From the NCBI GenBank assembly GCA_963922415.1, contig CAWUIP010000005.1, positions 12,732 through 76,731 on the forward strand: DNA of 64,000 bases, read 5' to 3'. The notes beneath the pieces are model-generated. The model made no database searches, was not told where the DNA came from, and saw nothing but the letters and a program-made list of their open reading frames with translations. This DNA is from Aliishimia sp963922415 (GTDB lineage: Bacteria > Pseudomonadota > Alphaproteobacteria > Rhodobacterales > Rhodobacteraceae). Positions 26,963 to 34,723 of this stretch are shown piece after piece (the stretch's first letter is position 1; the number at the start of each line of letters is the position of its first letter). The position numbers and the translations under genes are program-made.

Positions 26963-27342
26963 TAAGCTTTGCCGTGCTCGGCCTGCAACTCTTCTACGCT
27001 TTTGAAGTTGATGGATTCCCCGCATCCGCAGGCATCCGCCACATTGGGGTTCCGGAACTTGAAGCTCGATTCCAAAAGCGATGTCTCGTAGTCGATTTCC
27101 GTGCCAAACAGGAACATCTGCGCCATCGGCGCGATCAAGACGCGCGCGCCATCTTGTTCGACCACTTCGTCATGGTCGCCCACCTCGTCCACATAGTCGA
27201 GCGTGTACTCCATACCTGCGCACCCGCCCTTTTTCACGCCGATCCGCAGTGCCTGGTGACCGCCAGTCTCCATCAACTTGGCGATTTGGGCTGCGGCCTT
27301 ATCGGTCAGAGAAACGGCTTGCTTTCCGGGAATAGCGAACAT
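26962..27342 (-). CDS. HesB/IscA/SufA-type iron-sulfur carrier
   Basis: A 126-residue A-type carrier. The three conserved cysteines are present: Cys41 in KGGCAGMEY, and Cys105 and Cys107 in ACGCGES. It binds an Fe-S cluster and passes it to apo-enzymes after SUF assembly. It is the first gene of a two-gene leftward unit with the TfoX-domain gene. SufT is encoded 335 bases upstream on the same strand, so an Fe-S theme is clear. IscA, SufA or ErpA type cannot be separated by eye. Confidence 0.93.
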   Translation of the reverse strand: MFAIPGKQAVSLTDKAAAQIAKLMETGGHQALRIGVKKGGCAGMEYTLDYVDEVGDHDEVVEQDGARVLIAPMAQMFLFGTEIDYETSLLESSFKFRNPNVADACGCGESINFKSVEELQAEHGKA

Positions 27343-27677
27343 GTGTGACTACCTTCATCCAACAGAGGTAAAATAGGCGCGATTGCTGCCCCACTCAAGG
27401 GTCCACGTAAATGAGGCCGTCCCGGGGACAGGGACGGCCTCTTGACCGGCTTTGAAGGCATCCCAGGGGTGGGCAGGCGCGAAGGTCAAAGCTCGGAAAA
27501 CTGAAGTACTACAAACGCCGCGTTCCCGACGGGATCGTACTCAGCACAAAAAGGGATAAACGCGTGACCAAGGCCACGAATCCTCGCTACTGACGGCGCC
27601 AATAAACGTTAATCTAAGTGACAGGAGAGCGACGGCAAAGTAACAGATTGGTTGCTTTTCTGTGACGCGCCCGTGAT
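27343..27677. other. Intergenic region between sufT and the HesB-type gene
   Basis: 335 bases without a convincing gene. It contains a strong hairpin at 27413-27441. The part nearest 27343 must hold the promoter of the HesB/TfoX unit. Short frames here lack ribosome sites or known motifs. Confidence 0.5.
27413..27441 (-). terminator. Terminator-like hairpin downstream of sufT
   Basis: A perfect 11-bp stem (27413-27423 with 27431-27441) with a seven-base loop. On the leftward strand only ATTTAC follows, so the T-run is poor. It probably ends or attenuates transcription from sufT before the HesB promoter. Confidence 0.5.
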
Positions 27678-28040
27678 CTACATGAAACCCAATTCAAGCC
27701 GGGCTTCATCCGACATCATGTCCATGCCCCAAGGCGGCTCCCAGACCAGTTCCACCGAGACTTGCTTCACCCCGGGCAAAGGCTCCACCGCGTCGGCGAC
27801 CCATCCGGGCATTTCGCCCGCAACCGGACAGCCCGGCGCCGTGAGCGACATAATGATACTTACTTCATTTTGGTCATTAATATCAATGGTGTATATCAGG
27901 CCAAGCTCGAAAATGTTCACAGGTATTTCTGGGTCGTACACACTTCGGCACGCGTCTGCCACGGCATCGTATAACGGGTGATCCGTACTAGAGGGTGCAA
28001 TCAACGCAGTGCCTTCGATCTGTTCGCCGGTTGTGTCCAT
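27678..28040 (-). CDS. sufT: SUF system Fe-S cluster assembly protein SufT (DUF59/MIP18 family)
   Basis: A 120-residue protein of the MIP18/PaaD family. DPEIPVNI at residues 36-43 and the single conserved cysteine Cys71 in TAPGCPV are diagnostic, and the C-terminal VELVWEPPWG is also conserved. SufT helps mature Fe-S proteins. It is separated from the pca operon upstream by 157 bases and is probably its own unit. The HesB/IscA-type gene lies downstream. The absence of sufBCDS here means the main SUF operon is elsewhere. Confidence 0.93.
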   Translation of the reverse strand: MDTTGEQIEGTALIAPSSTDHPLYDAVADACRSVYDPEIPVNIFELGLIYTIDINDQNEVSIIMSLTAPGCPVAGEMPGWVADAVEPLPGVKQVSVELVWEPPWGMDMMSDEARLELGFM

Positions 28041-28197
28041 GGTGACCTCTGACCTAATTCCCGACGTTTCATATAGGAATTTCGAGCCTGGGCGTCCATA
28101 GGGCGAGGCAAAGTAGAAGGATCCTGATGAAATAGAGGCGCATATTGCAAGGCAATGCGTTATCGCGCGTTAACTATTTCACGTCTCGTCGCGACGG

Positions 28198-28797
28198 CTA
28201 GAGATCCAGAAAAACTGTCTCCCGATCGCCTTGTAGATGAATGTCGAATTGATAGGTACCCGGTCCGGTGTTTTTGGCCAAAAGCGTCTCCACGCGGTGC
28301 CGGTGTTCGATCCGTGCCAACACAGGGTCTGCGCTGTTGTCCTCGTCGTCAAAGTAGATGCGGGTGTGCAGACCGATGTTAATCCCGCGCGCCACAACCC
28401 AAATCGATAGATGCGGCGCCATTGTGCTGCCGGATCGATCCACGACTGAGCCCGGTTTGATGGTTCGAAGCGTGTATGCGCCGCTGTCTTTATCCGCCGC
28501 GAACCGACAGAAACCACTCACATTGGGGTCGGCTCCGGACTGGCCCGGGTAAACCCCTGAGGCGTCGGCTTGCCAACTTTCCATCATTGCGTCCCGCACC
28601 GCCCAACCTGTTCCGTCGAACACGGATCCTGTGATCGTGATCACCTCGCCGAGCGCGCCATCCGAAATGGCCGACAGTCCGAGGTCTTGTGGATATACGC
28701 CACTGACACCTGCAAATGTCGGAATGCACCCGATATGCACGTAAGGCCCAGCGGTCTGGCTGGGTGTTTCCGTCAACACATCAAGATGTTGTACCAT
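28198..28797 (-). CDS. pcaG: Protocatechuate 3,4-dioxygenase alpha subunit
   Basis: A 199-residue subunit of the intradiol ring-cleavage enzyme that opens protocatechuate to 3-carboxy-cis,cis-muconate. The opening ETPSQTAGPYVHIG and the beta-sandwich stretch GWAVRDAMMESWQAD are typical of PcaG. It lacks the iron-ligand set, as expected, because the beta subunit supplies iron. It follows pcaH with a three-base gap and is the last gene of the pobA-pcaC-pcaH-pcaG unit. Length matches the family. Confidence 0.95.
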   Translation of the reverse strand: MVQHLDVLTETPSQTAGPYVHIGCIPTFAGVSGVYPQDLGLSAISDGALGEVITITGSVFDGTGWAVRDAMMESWQADASGVYPGQSGADPNVSGFCRFAADKDSGAYTLRTIKPGSVVDRSGSTMAPHLSIWVVARGINIGLHTRIYFDDEDNSADPVLARIEHRHRVETLLAKNTGPGTYQFDIHLQGDRETVFLDL

Positions 28798-28800
28798 GCT

Positions 28801-29529
28801 TCACAGCCCCTCTGGTTTGTTTTCAAACACTGTCTGCCGCCGCCCTCGCAACACGATGTCAAATCTGTATGCCAGATAGTCCATCCCGCGCGAATTCTGC
28901 ATGTCGAGCGCGGCAACCAATCTGTCCAACTGCCCCCTGTCCTGGATCGTCGCTGCGATTGGGCACAGATCAATCAAAGGGTCGCCTTCGAAATAGGCTT
29001 GCGTGATCAACCGTTGCCCAAACGCATGTCCAAATATGGAAAAATGTATGTGCATGGGACGCCAGTCATTTGCGCGATTGGGCCAGGGATACGCGCCGGG
29101 CCGAATAGTCATGAATTCGTAGTAGCCGTCAGTATCTGTCATGGTCCGGCCACACCCCCCAAAGTTCGGGTCCAAAGGGGCAAAATATGTGTCTTTCACA
29201 TGGCGGTAACGCCCACCCGCGTTCGCCTGCCAAATCTCTACCAGCGCATCGGGCACCGCGCGGCCCGTTTCATCCATCACCCGGCCATGCATTCGGACCC
29301 GCTCGCCCACCGCAGGCGCGGTCCCTTGGCTGAAGTTGAGGATAAGATTGTTGTCGAGCGGTCTAATGAGTCCGTGGCCAAACCGGGGACCTGTCTCTTC
29401 GCTCGTAGTTGATTCCATTGATAAAAGTGGAAGAGTGGGAGATCGGCTCACGGACGTTTTGTAGTCCGCCCAGTAGGGGCGCGGATGTTTCTCTCGTCGA
29501 CGCGGCATCAATGGTGCACTATCCGTCAT
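28801..29529 (-). CDS. pcaH: Protocatechuate 3,4-dioxygenase beta subunit
   Basis: A 242-residue iron-bearing subunit. The four Fe(III) ligands are intact at Tyr108 (GGRYRH), Tyr147 (PGAYPWP), His160 and His162 (RPMHIHF), in the same relative spacing as in the well-studied Pseudomonas enzyme. The start at 29529 lies inside the end of pcaC (11-base overlap), so the longer form beginning at 29550 is not needed. Together with PcaG it forms the intradiol dioxygenase. Confidence 0.96.
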   Translation of the reverse strand: MTDSAPLMPRRREKHPRPYWADYKTSVSRSPTLPLLSMESTTSEETGPRFGHGLIRPLDNNLILNFSQGTAPAVGERVRMHGRVMDETGRAVPDALVEIWQANAGGRYRHVKDTYFAPLDPNFGGCGRTMTDTDGYYEFMTIRPGAYPWPNRANDWRPMHIHFSIFGHAFGQRLITQAYFEGDPLIDLCPIAATIQDRGQLDRLVAALDMQNSRGMDYLAYRFDIVLRGRRQTVFENKPEGL

Positions 29530-29905
29530 GGCGCTGTTCCATCTCGGCATAGGTTGCTTTTGCCAGCTTTATGGCGTGATTGGCCCGTGGGACGCCTGCA
29601 TAGATGGCCACATGTTGGAAAGCTTCAATAACATCGCTTTGGCTTGCGCCCGTGCGCGCCGTTGCCCGAATATGCATCGGGATCTCCTCAAAGTTTCCAG
29701 TCGCGGCCAAAAGGGCAAGGGTCAGCATCGATCGCTCGCGCGCGCTTATCGCATCGGATGCCCAAACCGTCCCCCAGGCGCTTTCGGTAATCAGTGACTG
29801 GAACGGTGTGTCAAACTCTGTTTTGGCAGCTTCCGCGCGCTCAACATGCGCGTCGCCCAGAACAGCACGCCGCACGCGCATACCTTCTTCAAGTTTGTCA
29901 GACAC
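29519..29905 (-). CDS. pcaC: 4-carboxymuconolactone decarboxylase
   Basis: A 128-residue AhpD-like helical protein that removes CO2 from gamma-carboxymuconolactone to give the beta-ketoadipate enol-lactone. The motif ERSMLTLALLAATGNFEEIPMHIRAT holds the family active-site region (split from its neighbours). It begins with GTG at 29905 after GGGGAGG. It is downstream of pobA by 51 bases and overlaps pcaH. PcaB and PcaD, needed for the flanking steps, are not in the window. Confidence 0.95.
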   Translation of the reverse strand: MSDKLEEGMRVRRAVLGDAHVERAEAAKTEFDTPFQSLITESAWGTVWASDAISARERSMLTLALLAATGNFEEIPMHIRATARTGASQSDVIEAFQHVAIYAGVPRANHAIKLAKATYAEMEQRHDG

Positions 29906-29956
29906 TGCGCTGCGCCTCCCCTATGAAATACGCGCCCTCACCCTGACATGCGGCGC

Positions 29957-31126
29957 CTAAAACGGCAAACCGATGTAGTTTTCCGCCAACTCACGGCGGG
30001 CCGTTTCGGAGTGCAATAAATGCTTCAGCGTGGCCTTGCGCATCTGCGCGGCAAAACTGTCTTCGCCCTCAAACTTGTGCAGCATGGTCGTCATTTGCCA
30101 GGAAAAGCGCATTGCCTTCCAAATGCGTTGCAATGCGCGGTCTGAATAGCCATCGATGCCTTTCGTGTCGCCCGTCTTCAACACGTCGATCAAAGCTTGG
30201 TGCAAATAGTAGATATCTGACACTGCAAGGTTCAAGCCCTTGGCCCCGGTCGGTGGCACGATGTGCGTAGCGTCCCCCGCCAAGAACAAGCGCCCCCAGC
30301 GCAAAGGTTCGCTGACGTAAGACCGCAGCGGCGCAATGGACTTTTCGATTGACGGCCCTGTTTCAAGCGCTTCGACGACTACGTTCGGCAAGCATTGGCT
30401 GAGCTTCTCCCAAAAGCGATCGTCACTCCAGGCCTCAACCGTGTCGCTTAGCGGGACTTGCACGTAGTACCGGCTCAGGGCTGCGTTGCGCATAGAGGCC
30501 AGCGCAAAGCCGTGGGACGAATTTGCATAGATCAATTCGTGATGCGCGGGCTTGGTTCGCGACAGAATTCCAAGCCAACCAAAGGGGTAGACGCGCTCGA
30601 AACTCTTGCGTTTTTCCTCTGGAATTGTATTGCGGCTGACCCCGTGAAACCCATCGCATCCCGCAATGTACGCGCAATCGATCCGCTGGCGTTGTCCTGC
30701 CTGCGTGAATGTAACGTAGGGTGCGGCACTGTCCGCACCTTCGATAACAACGTCTTGGACAGAGTGCAGGATTGGTGTGCCAAACGCATCCTGCGCGGCA
30801 TATAGATCGGCCGTGACTTCCGTCTGACCGTACACCATCACATCTCTTCCGGTGAGCTCTTTGAAGTTGATCCGCACCATCAGATTGTCATCTGTCAGGT
30901 AGCACCCTTCATGCGGCATACCTTCTTGGTCCAATCGCGCGCCCACGCCCGCTTCGCGCAACACTGCGACTGTACCGGCCTCCAAAACACCCGCACGGAT
31001 GCGTGACAAGACACGCGCGCGGCTCGCCCGTTCCAAGAGAACGGTGTCGATCCCAGCGCGGTTGAGAAGCTGCGAGAGCAGCAATCCCGATGGCCCTGCT
31101 CCGATAATCACGACTTGCGTTTTCAT
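29957..31126 (-). CDS. pobA: 4-hydroxybenzoate 3-monooxygenase
   Basis: A 389-residue FAD-dependent hydroxylase that converts 4-hydroxybenzoate to protocatechuate with NAD(P)H and oxygen. GAGPSG is at residues 9-14, GCDGFHG is the second nucleotide motif, and GDATHIVPPTGAKGLNLA is the GD motif; RIRAGVLE also matches PobA. Length agrees with the family (about 390). It is the first gene of the pob/pca operon. A perfect GTGAT-AG-ATCAC dyad lies 25-36 bases upstream of its start. Confidence 0.97.
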   Translation of the reverse strand: MKTQVVIIGAGPSGLLLSQLLNRAGIDTVLLERASRARVLSRIRAGVLEAGTVAVLREAGVGARLDQEGMPHEGCYLTDDNLMVRINFKELTGRDVMVYGQTEVTADLYAAQDAFGTPILHSVQDVVIEGADSAAPYVTFTQAGQRQRIDCAYIAGCDGFHGVSRNTIPEEKRKSFERVYPFGWLGILSRTKPAHHELIYANSSHGFALASMRNAALSRYYVQVPLSDTVEAWSDDRFWEKLSQCLPNVVVEALETGPSIEKSIAPLRSYVSEPLRWGRLFLAGDATHIVPPTGAKGLNLAVSDIYYLHQALIDVLKTGDTKGIDGYSDRALQRIWKAMRFSWQMTTMLHKFEGEDSFAAQMRKATLKHLLHSETARRELAENYIGLPF

Positions 31127-31150
31127 GTGGTCTCCGCTTCGACAGGCTCA

Positions 31151-31162
31151 GTGATAGATCAC
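31151..31162. promoter_or_regulatory. Palindromic operator candidate upstream of pobA
   Basis: A perfect 5-2-5 dyad GTGAT-AG-ATCAC lies in the 78-base gap between metR and pobA. Position fits a repressor or activator site for the pob/pca operon. No PobR or PcaQ gene is adjacent, so the cognate protein is unknown. Confidence 0.4.
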
Positions 31163-31204
31163 ACCAATGCCCGCCGTAAACATTAAGGGGACGCAAACCG
31201 CCCA

Positions 31205-32110
31205 TCACACCTCTTGCAGACGCCTTGCTTCGATGCGGGCCAACTCGATGAGATCGGTCACAAACTTTTGGTCACGATCGTCAGAGCGCACGGCCGCGTA
31301 CAAACGGCGTGTGATCCCACGCGACGTCAGGGGACGCGTCACATAATCGGATGAATACTTCACCTCCCGCACAACCCAATCGGGCAGAACCGACACCCCC
31401 CGATTAGAGGCGACAAGCAGCAGGATCACTGCTGTCAGTTCAACTTGTCGGATCGCGGCAGGCTCCACTTTGGACGGGATCAGAAGCTGCGAAAAAACAT
31501 CCAGCCTTTGTCGCTCCACTGGATAGGTGATCAGTGTTTGGCCCCGAAAATCCTGCGCGTCGACATAGGGCTGTGCCGCCAGTGGATGGGCGCTCGCAGC
31601 CACAAACACCGGTGCATAGTCGAAAAGCTCCACAAACTCGACACCTGGCAAGACTTCGGGATCCGAGGACACCACCAGATCCACCTCTTCCTTCAAAAGG
31701 GCAGGAAGCGCGTCAAAGGCGAGACCCGGGCGAATATCCACATCCACCTCACCCCAAGACTTCCGAAACTTCTCCAGCACAGGAAAAAGCCATTCAAAAC
31801 AGGCGTGGCACTCAATCGCAATGTGCATTCGGCCCGCGCGCCCATCGCGCAGCGACGAGAACTCCGCCTGCATCGCCTCGACTTGCGGCAAGACCTGCTG
31901 CGCCAAACGCAACAGCCGGAACCCGGCAGCAGACAATTTTAACGGTTTGGAGCGGCGGACAAAAAGCTCGACCCCCGCCTGATCTTCAAGCCCCTTGATC
32001 TGATGGCTCAGCGCGGATTGCGTGATGTTCATGATCTCGGCGGCGCGCGCCAACCCGCCGGCCTCATGGATGGCCTTGATCGTGCGCAAATGGCGAAACT
32101 CTAGATGCAA
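31205..32110 (-). CDS. metR: LysR-family regulator MetR
   Basis: A 301-residue LysR regulator whose sequence follows MetR closely. The helix-turn-helix reads ITQSALSHQIKGLEDQ, and the effector domain includes IAIECHACFEWL and LITYPVERQRLDVFSQLL. MetR uses homocysteine as coactivator for methionine genes. It is divergent from metF, the expected partner. I prefer TTG 32110, with GAGGGG eight bases upstream; TTG 32116 is in frame but too close to that site. Its location directly upstream of pobA might suggest PcaQ, but the effector-domain sequence argues for MetR. Confidence 0.9.
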   Translation of the reverse strand: MHLEFRHLRTIKAIHEAGGLARAAEIMNITQSALSHQIKGLEDQAGVELFVRRSKPLKLSAAGFRLLRLAQQVLPQVEAMQAEFSSLRDGRAGRMHIAIECHACFEWLFPVLEKFRKSWGEVDVDIRPGLAFDALPALLKEEVDLVVSSDPEVLPGVEFVELFDYAPVFVAASAHPLAAQPYVDAQDFRGQTLITYPVERQRLDVFSQLLIPSKVEPAAIRQVELTAVILLLVASNRGVSVLPDWVVREVKYSSDYVTRPLTSRGITRRLYAAVRSDDRDQKFVTDLIELARIEARRLQEV

Positions 32111-32143
32111 ATCCAACGCCCCTCATGTTCATCTTTAGAATTA

Positions 32144-32156
32144 TGAAATTGTCTCA
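32144..32156. promoter_or_regulatory. Candidate MetR box in the metR-metF gap
   Basis: TGAAATTGTCTCA matches eight of nine fixed positions of the enterobacterial MetR consensus TGAANNTNNTTCA. It lies between divergent metR and metF, exactly where a MetR site is expected, 28 bases before the metF start. A wider dyad TTCAT-N10-ATGAA overlaps it. Confidence 0.5.
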
Positions 32157-32183
32157 TATCATACGCCGTGCGACAAGGACGCA

Positions 32184-33068
32184 GTGCAACAACTCCAGAG
32201 CGTCATGCCCCTTCCCACCCTGTCCTTCGAGATTTTCCCGCCAGCCACCCTGCCCGCATCGTTTCGGCTGTGGTCCAACCTGAACCGGTTGCAGGCCTAC
32301 CGGCCCGACCACGTCTCAGTGACCTATGGCGCACAGGGAAGTGCCCAACATCGCACCTTGGAAACCGCGCAAGCGGTGCAGGATCAAACCGGCTTGCCCG
32401 TCGCGGCGCATTTGACAGCGGCGCGGGCGTCGCGGGCAGACGTCTTAGATCAAGCCGATCGCTTTGCTGCGGCAGGCGTCAACCAGATCGTGGCCTTGCG
32501 CGGTGACGGCGTGGATGGTGCGTTTGCGCCGCATGCCGACGGCTTTGCCTCGTCGCTCGAATTGGTCGAAGCGCTGGCACAACGGGATCAGTTCACGATC
32601 CGTGTGGGTGCCTATCCGGAAAGTCATCCGGATGCGGCCTCTAGCTCTCAGAACATTGACTACCTCAAGGCGAAGCTCGATGCGGGCGCGCATGAGGCGA
32701 TCACTCAATTCTTTTTCGAGCCCGAGACGTTTTTGCGGTTTCGCGATGCCTGCACGCTTGCTGGGATCACGGCACCGATCCTTCCCGGCATTCTGCCGAT
32801 CAGCAATTGGCAAAAAACCCGACGGTTCGCCGAACGGTGCGGCACGACCGTGCCAGCCTGGCTGGACCAGGCCTTTGCCACGGCCATCCGCGATGGCAGG
32901 GAGGATCTTCTGTCGCTGGCCGTCACGACCGAGCTATGCTCGGCGCTGATCGACGAAGGCGTCGACCACTTGCACATCTACACGCTGAACACGGCAGACC
33001 TGACCGAACGCCTTTGTGCGGCACTTGGCTATACGCCCGACGCACCGGTGCTGCGTAACGTGGCGTAA
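32184..33068 (+). CDS. metF: 5,10-methylenetetrahydrofolate reductase
   Basis: A 294-residue FAD-dependent TIM-barrel enzyme that reduces methylene-THF to methyl-THF for methionine synthesis. Family motifs include SFEIFPP near the N-terminus, VSVTYGAQGS, IVALRGDG, AYPESHPDA, AITQFFFEPETFLRFRD and ILPGILPISN. The GTG at 32184 has AAGGA upstream; an in-frame ATG at 32205 is the alternative and has a weaker site. The gene is divergent from metR. It would also recycle the methylene-THF made by the GcvT-type demethylase at 6.7-9.1 kb, though that link is inference. Confidence 0.95.
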   Translation: MQQLQSVMPLPTLSFEIFPPATLPASFRLWSNLNRLQAYRPDHVSVTYGAQGSAQHRTLETAQAVQDQTGLPVAAHLTAARASRADVLDQADRFAAAGVNQIVALRGDGVDGAFAPHADGFASSLELVEALAQRDQFTIRVGAYPESHPDAASSSQNIDYLKAKLDAGAHEAITQFFFEPETFLRFRDACTLAGITAPILPGILPISNWQKTRRFAERCGTTVPAWLDQAFATAIRDGREDLLSLAVTTELCSALIDEGVDHLHIYTLNTADLTERLCAALGYTPDAPVLRNVA

Positions 33069-33123
33069 GGGTTGTCCACGAACCGGGCACGGCTAGCCTC
33101 CGACACAACGACGGAGGATGCCG

Positions 33124-33612
33124 ATGTTTTTCCCAAAAGGGCCTGAGGACATGCCAAACCCGACGGAGTTGCTCTCCGTGTCGGGCCTTGAGTTTATGCG
33201 CGGCGTGCAAGAGGGGCGCTTTCCCGCAGCCCCCATTGCCGAGGGCTTAAGCTATACTTTGCACGTCGTCGAAGAGGGGCGCGTTGTCTTTCGGGGCGCA
33301 CCCGAGTTCCGGCACAGCAACCCCATGGGCAGCGTGCATGGCGGCTGGTACGGCGTGCTTCTGGACAGTGCGATGGGCTGCGCCGTGATGACCAAATTGC
33401 CCAAAGGACAGGTTTATACGACGCTGGAATACAAGGTGAATATCATCCGCGCGATCAAGGTGGGCACCCTTGTGGACTGCGAAGGCGTCACCGACCATGT
33501 AGGGCGGTCGACGGGCGTGGCTCATGCGGACATCCGCGGGGTAGAGGACGGCAAGCTTTACGCCACCGCGACCACGACCTGCATTGTGATGACGCCCGGC
33601 ACAGCGCCGTAG
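33124..33612 (+). CDS. PaaI/hotdog-fold acyl-CoA thioesterase
   Basis: A 162-residue hotdog thioesterase. The region RHSNPMGSVHGGWYGVLLDSAMGCA holds the HGG(W) signature and catalytic Asp area. Such enzymes hydrolyse aryl- or acyl-CoA esters, often as proofreading in aromatic catabolism. ATG 33124 is used because GGAGG lies six bases upstream; ATG 33118 directly abuts it. It is preceded by metF with a 55-base gap and is convergent with the DUF2235 gene. Substrate is unknown. Confidence 0.87.
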   Translation: MFFPKGPEDMPNPTELLSVSGLEFMRGVQEGRFPAAPIAEGLSYTLHVVEEGRVVFRGAPEFRHSNPMGSVHGGWYGVLLDSAMGCAVMTKLPKGQVYTTLEYKVNIIRAIKVGTLVDCEGVTDHVGRSTGVAHADIRGVEDGKLYATATTTCIVMTPGTAP

Positions 33613-33637
33613 GGTGCGCCACCGCGCGCACCGCCCG
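33613..33637. repeat. Short GGTGCG hairpin between convergent genes
   Basis: A 7-bp stem GGTGCGC (33613-33619) with GCGCACC (33626-33632) and a six-base loop fills the junction between the thioesterase and DUF2235 genes. The same core arrangement (GGTGCG, six bases, CGCACC) recurs twice at 52101-52161, also between convergent genes. It may serve as a bidirectional terminator or belong to a REP-like repeat family. Confidence 0.5.
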
Positions 33638-34723
33638 TTACGGTTCGTGCGGGCGAAAGAGGTTTAGACCGGGAAACGTCCATGTGGGCGGCTCGGGCGC
33701 TTGGGCGACACTGGGATGCACCCGTTCGGACGGATCAAGGCCTGCTTGGCGGGGCCGCCGCGCGATCAACCACCGGCCAATCCCGCGATGCGTGCCCGAC
33801 GTTGGCGCACTTGGGTCTCTGGGAAACCGATCTGCCCAGCCCTCTGGCAAAGGCAATCCGCAACCTTCCGCCTTCTCCAACATCCACACCAGCGGAATGT
33901 TGGACAGCGGACGCGCCGCCTCAAAGCCGCCCAATTGCCCACCAATATCGCCGTGGCTGCCGCGAAACCACATCTGCTCTAGATGGCCCATCCAATCGCC
34001 ACGCGTGTCCCAGCGGACGGGCTCATAGGCGATACGCGTCTCATTGCGCGCCAATGCGTGAAACCCACGCTTTACCGACGGCCCCAGCTTGTGATTGTGA
34101 AACGCGTGTTTGGGCGTGCTCAGCCGCCAGATCAGCGGCAGGTTCAACCCCAGCGACTTCACCGTATCCCAAACGCCAATCATTTCGATCTCGACAGACG
34201 TGTGGCAATGCGCGCGCGCGAACGCCTGTGCGGCGGTACCGTCGGGCGTGCATTCGTAGTGCCGATAGGCATCGCGCACATTGCGCTGGGTCGCGGCGTC
34301 CGCACGCAAGAGGCCAAGACGGTCAATGATCCCCGCCAGACTGCGCACCGCGTAAGCGCCGCGCGAATATCCCAGCAAGAAGATCTGATCGCCCGGACGA
34401 TAGCGCGACGCAAGATAGCCATAGGCGCGGCGGATCTGCCGATTGATCCCCCGTCCGGCAATCACATCGCCCAATTTGCGCCAATGCGACCACTGAATCC
34501 CAGCCTCATAATAGACAGAAACAGGCGGCCCCACCTCACGCAAAAGCTTGTAGGTCAGACCGGCATTGCCTTCCTGACCCGCCTCTAGCGAAGACATGGT
34601 GCCATCGATGATGATGACGTGAACCGTTTTGCCGCGCGCCCGGGGCTGGGTCTGCGCCTCGCCCCGTCCGAAAATGCCCTGCAGGTAGCGGGCAATGCGT
34701 CTATTCAGCGGCGATACGTTCAT
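33638..34723 (-). CDS. DUF2235 alpha/beta-hydrolase domain protein
   Basis: A 361-residue protein with the DUF2235 fold. The opening IIIDGTM is typical, GYSRGAYAVRS holds the GxSxG nucleophile (Ser120), and IEMIGVWDTVKSLG is the third family block. DUF2235 includes type VI secretion phospholipase effectors of the Tle1 group, but many members stand alone, and no T6SS genes are seen here. The ATG at 34723 lies inside the last 23 bases of the CoxL-like gene, so the two are co-transcribed. A role in molybdenum hydroxylase biology is not supported beyond that. Confidence 0.82.
   Translation of the reverse strand: MNVSPLNRRIARYLQGIFGRGEAQTQPRARGKTVHVIIIDGTMSSLEAGQEGNAGLTYKLLREVGPPVSVYYEAGIQWSHWRKLGDVIAGRGINRQIRRAYGYLASRYRPGDQIFLLGYSRGAYAVRSLAGIIDRLGLLRADAATQRNVRDAYRHYECTPDGTAAQAFARAHCHTSVEIEMIGVWDTVKSLGLNLPLIWRLSTPKHAFHNHKLGPSVKRGFHALARNETRIAYEPVRWDTRGDWMGHLEQMWFRGSHGDIGGQLGGFEAARPLSNIPLVWMLEKAEGCGLPLPEGWADRFPRDPSAPTSGTHRGIGRWLIARRPRQAGLDPSERVHPSVAQAPEPPTWTFPGLNLFRPHEP

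Noticed and set aside
31205..32116. LysR regulator as PcaQ controlling the pob/pca genes
   Set aside because: Effector-domain sequence and divergence from metF identify MetR.
33638..34723. Type VI secretion phospholipase effector
   Set aside because: The DUF2235 fold fits, but no vgrG, immunity gene or other T6SS gene is nearby.
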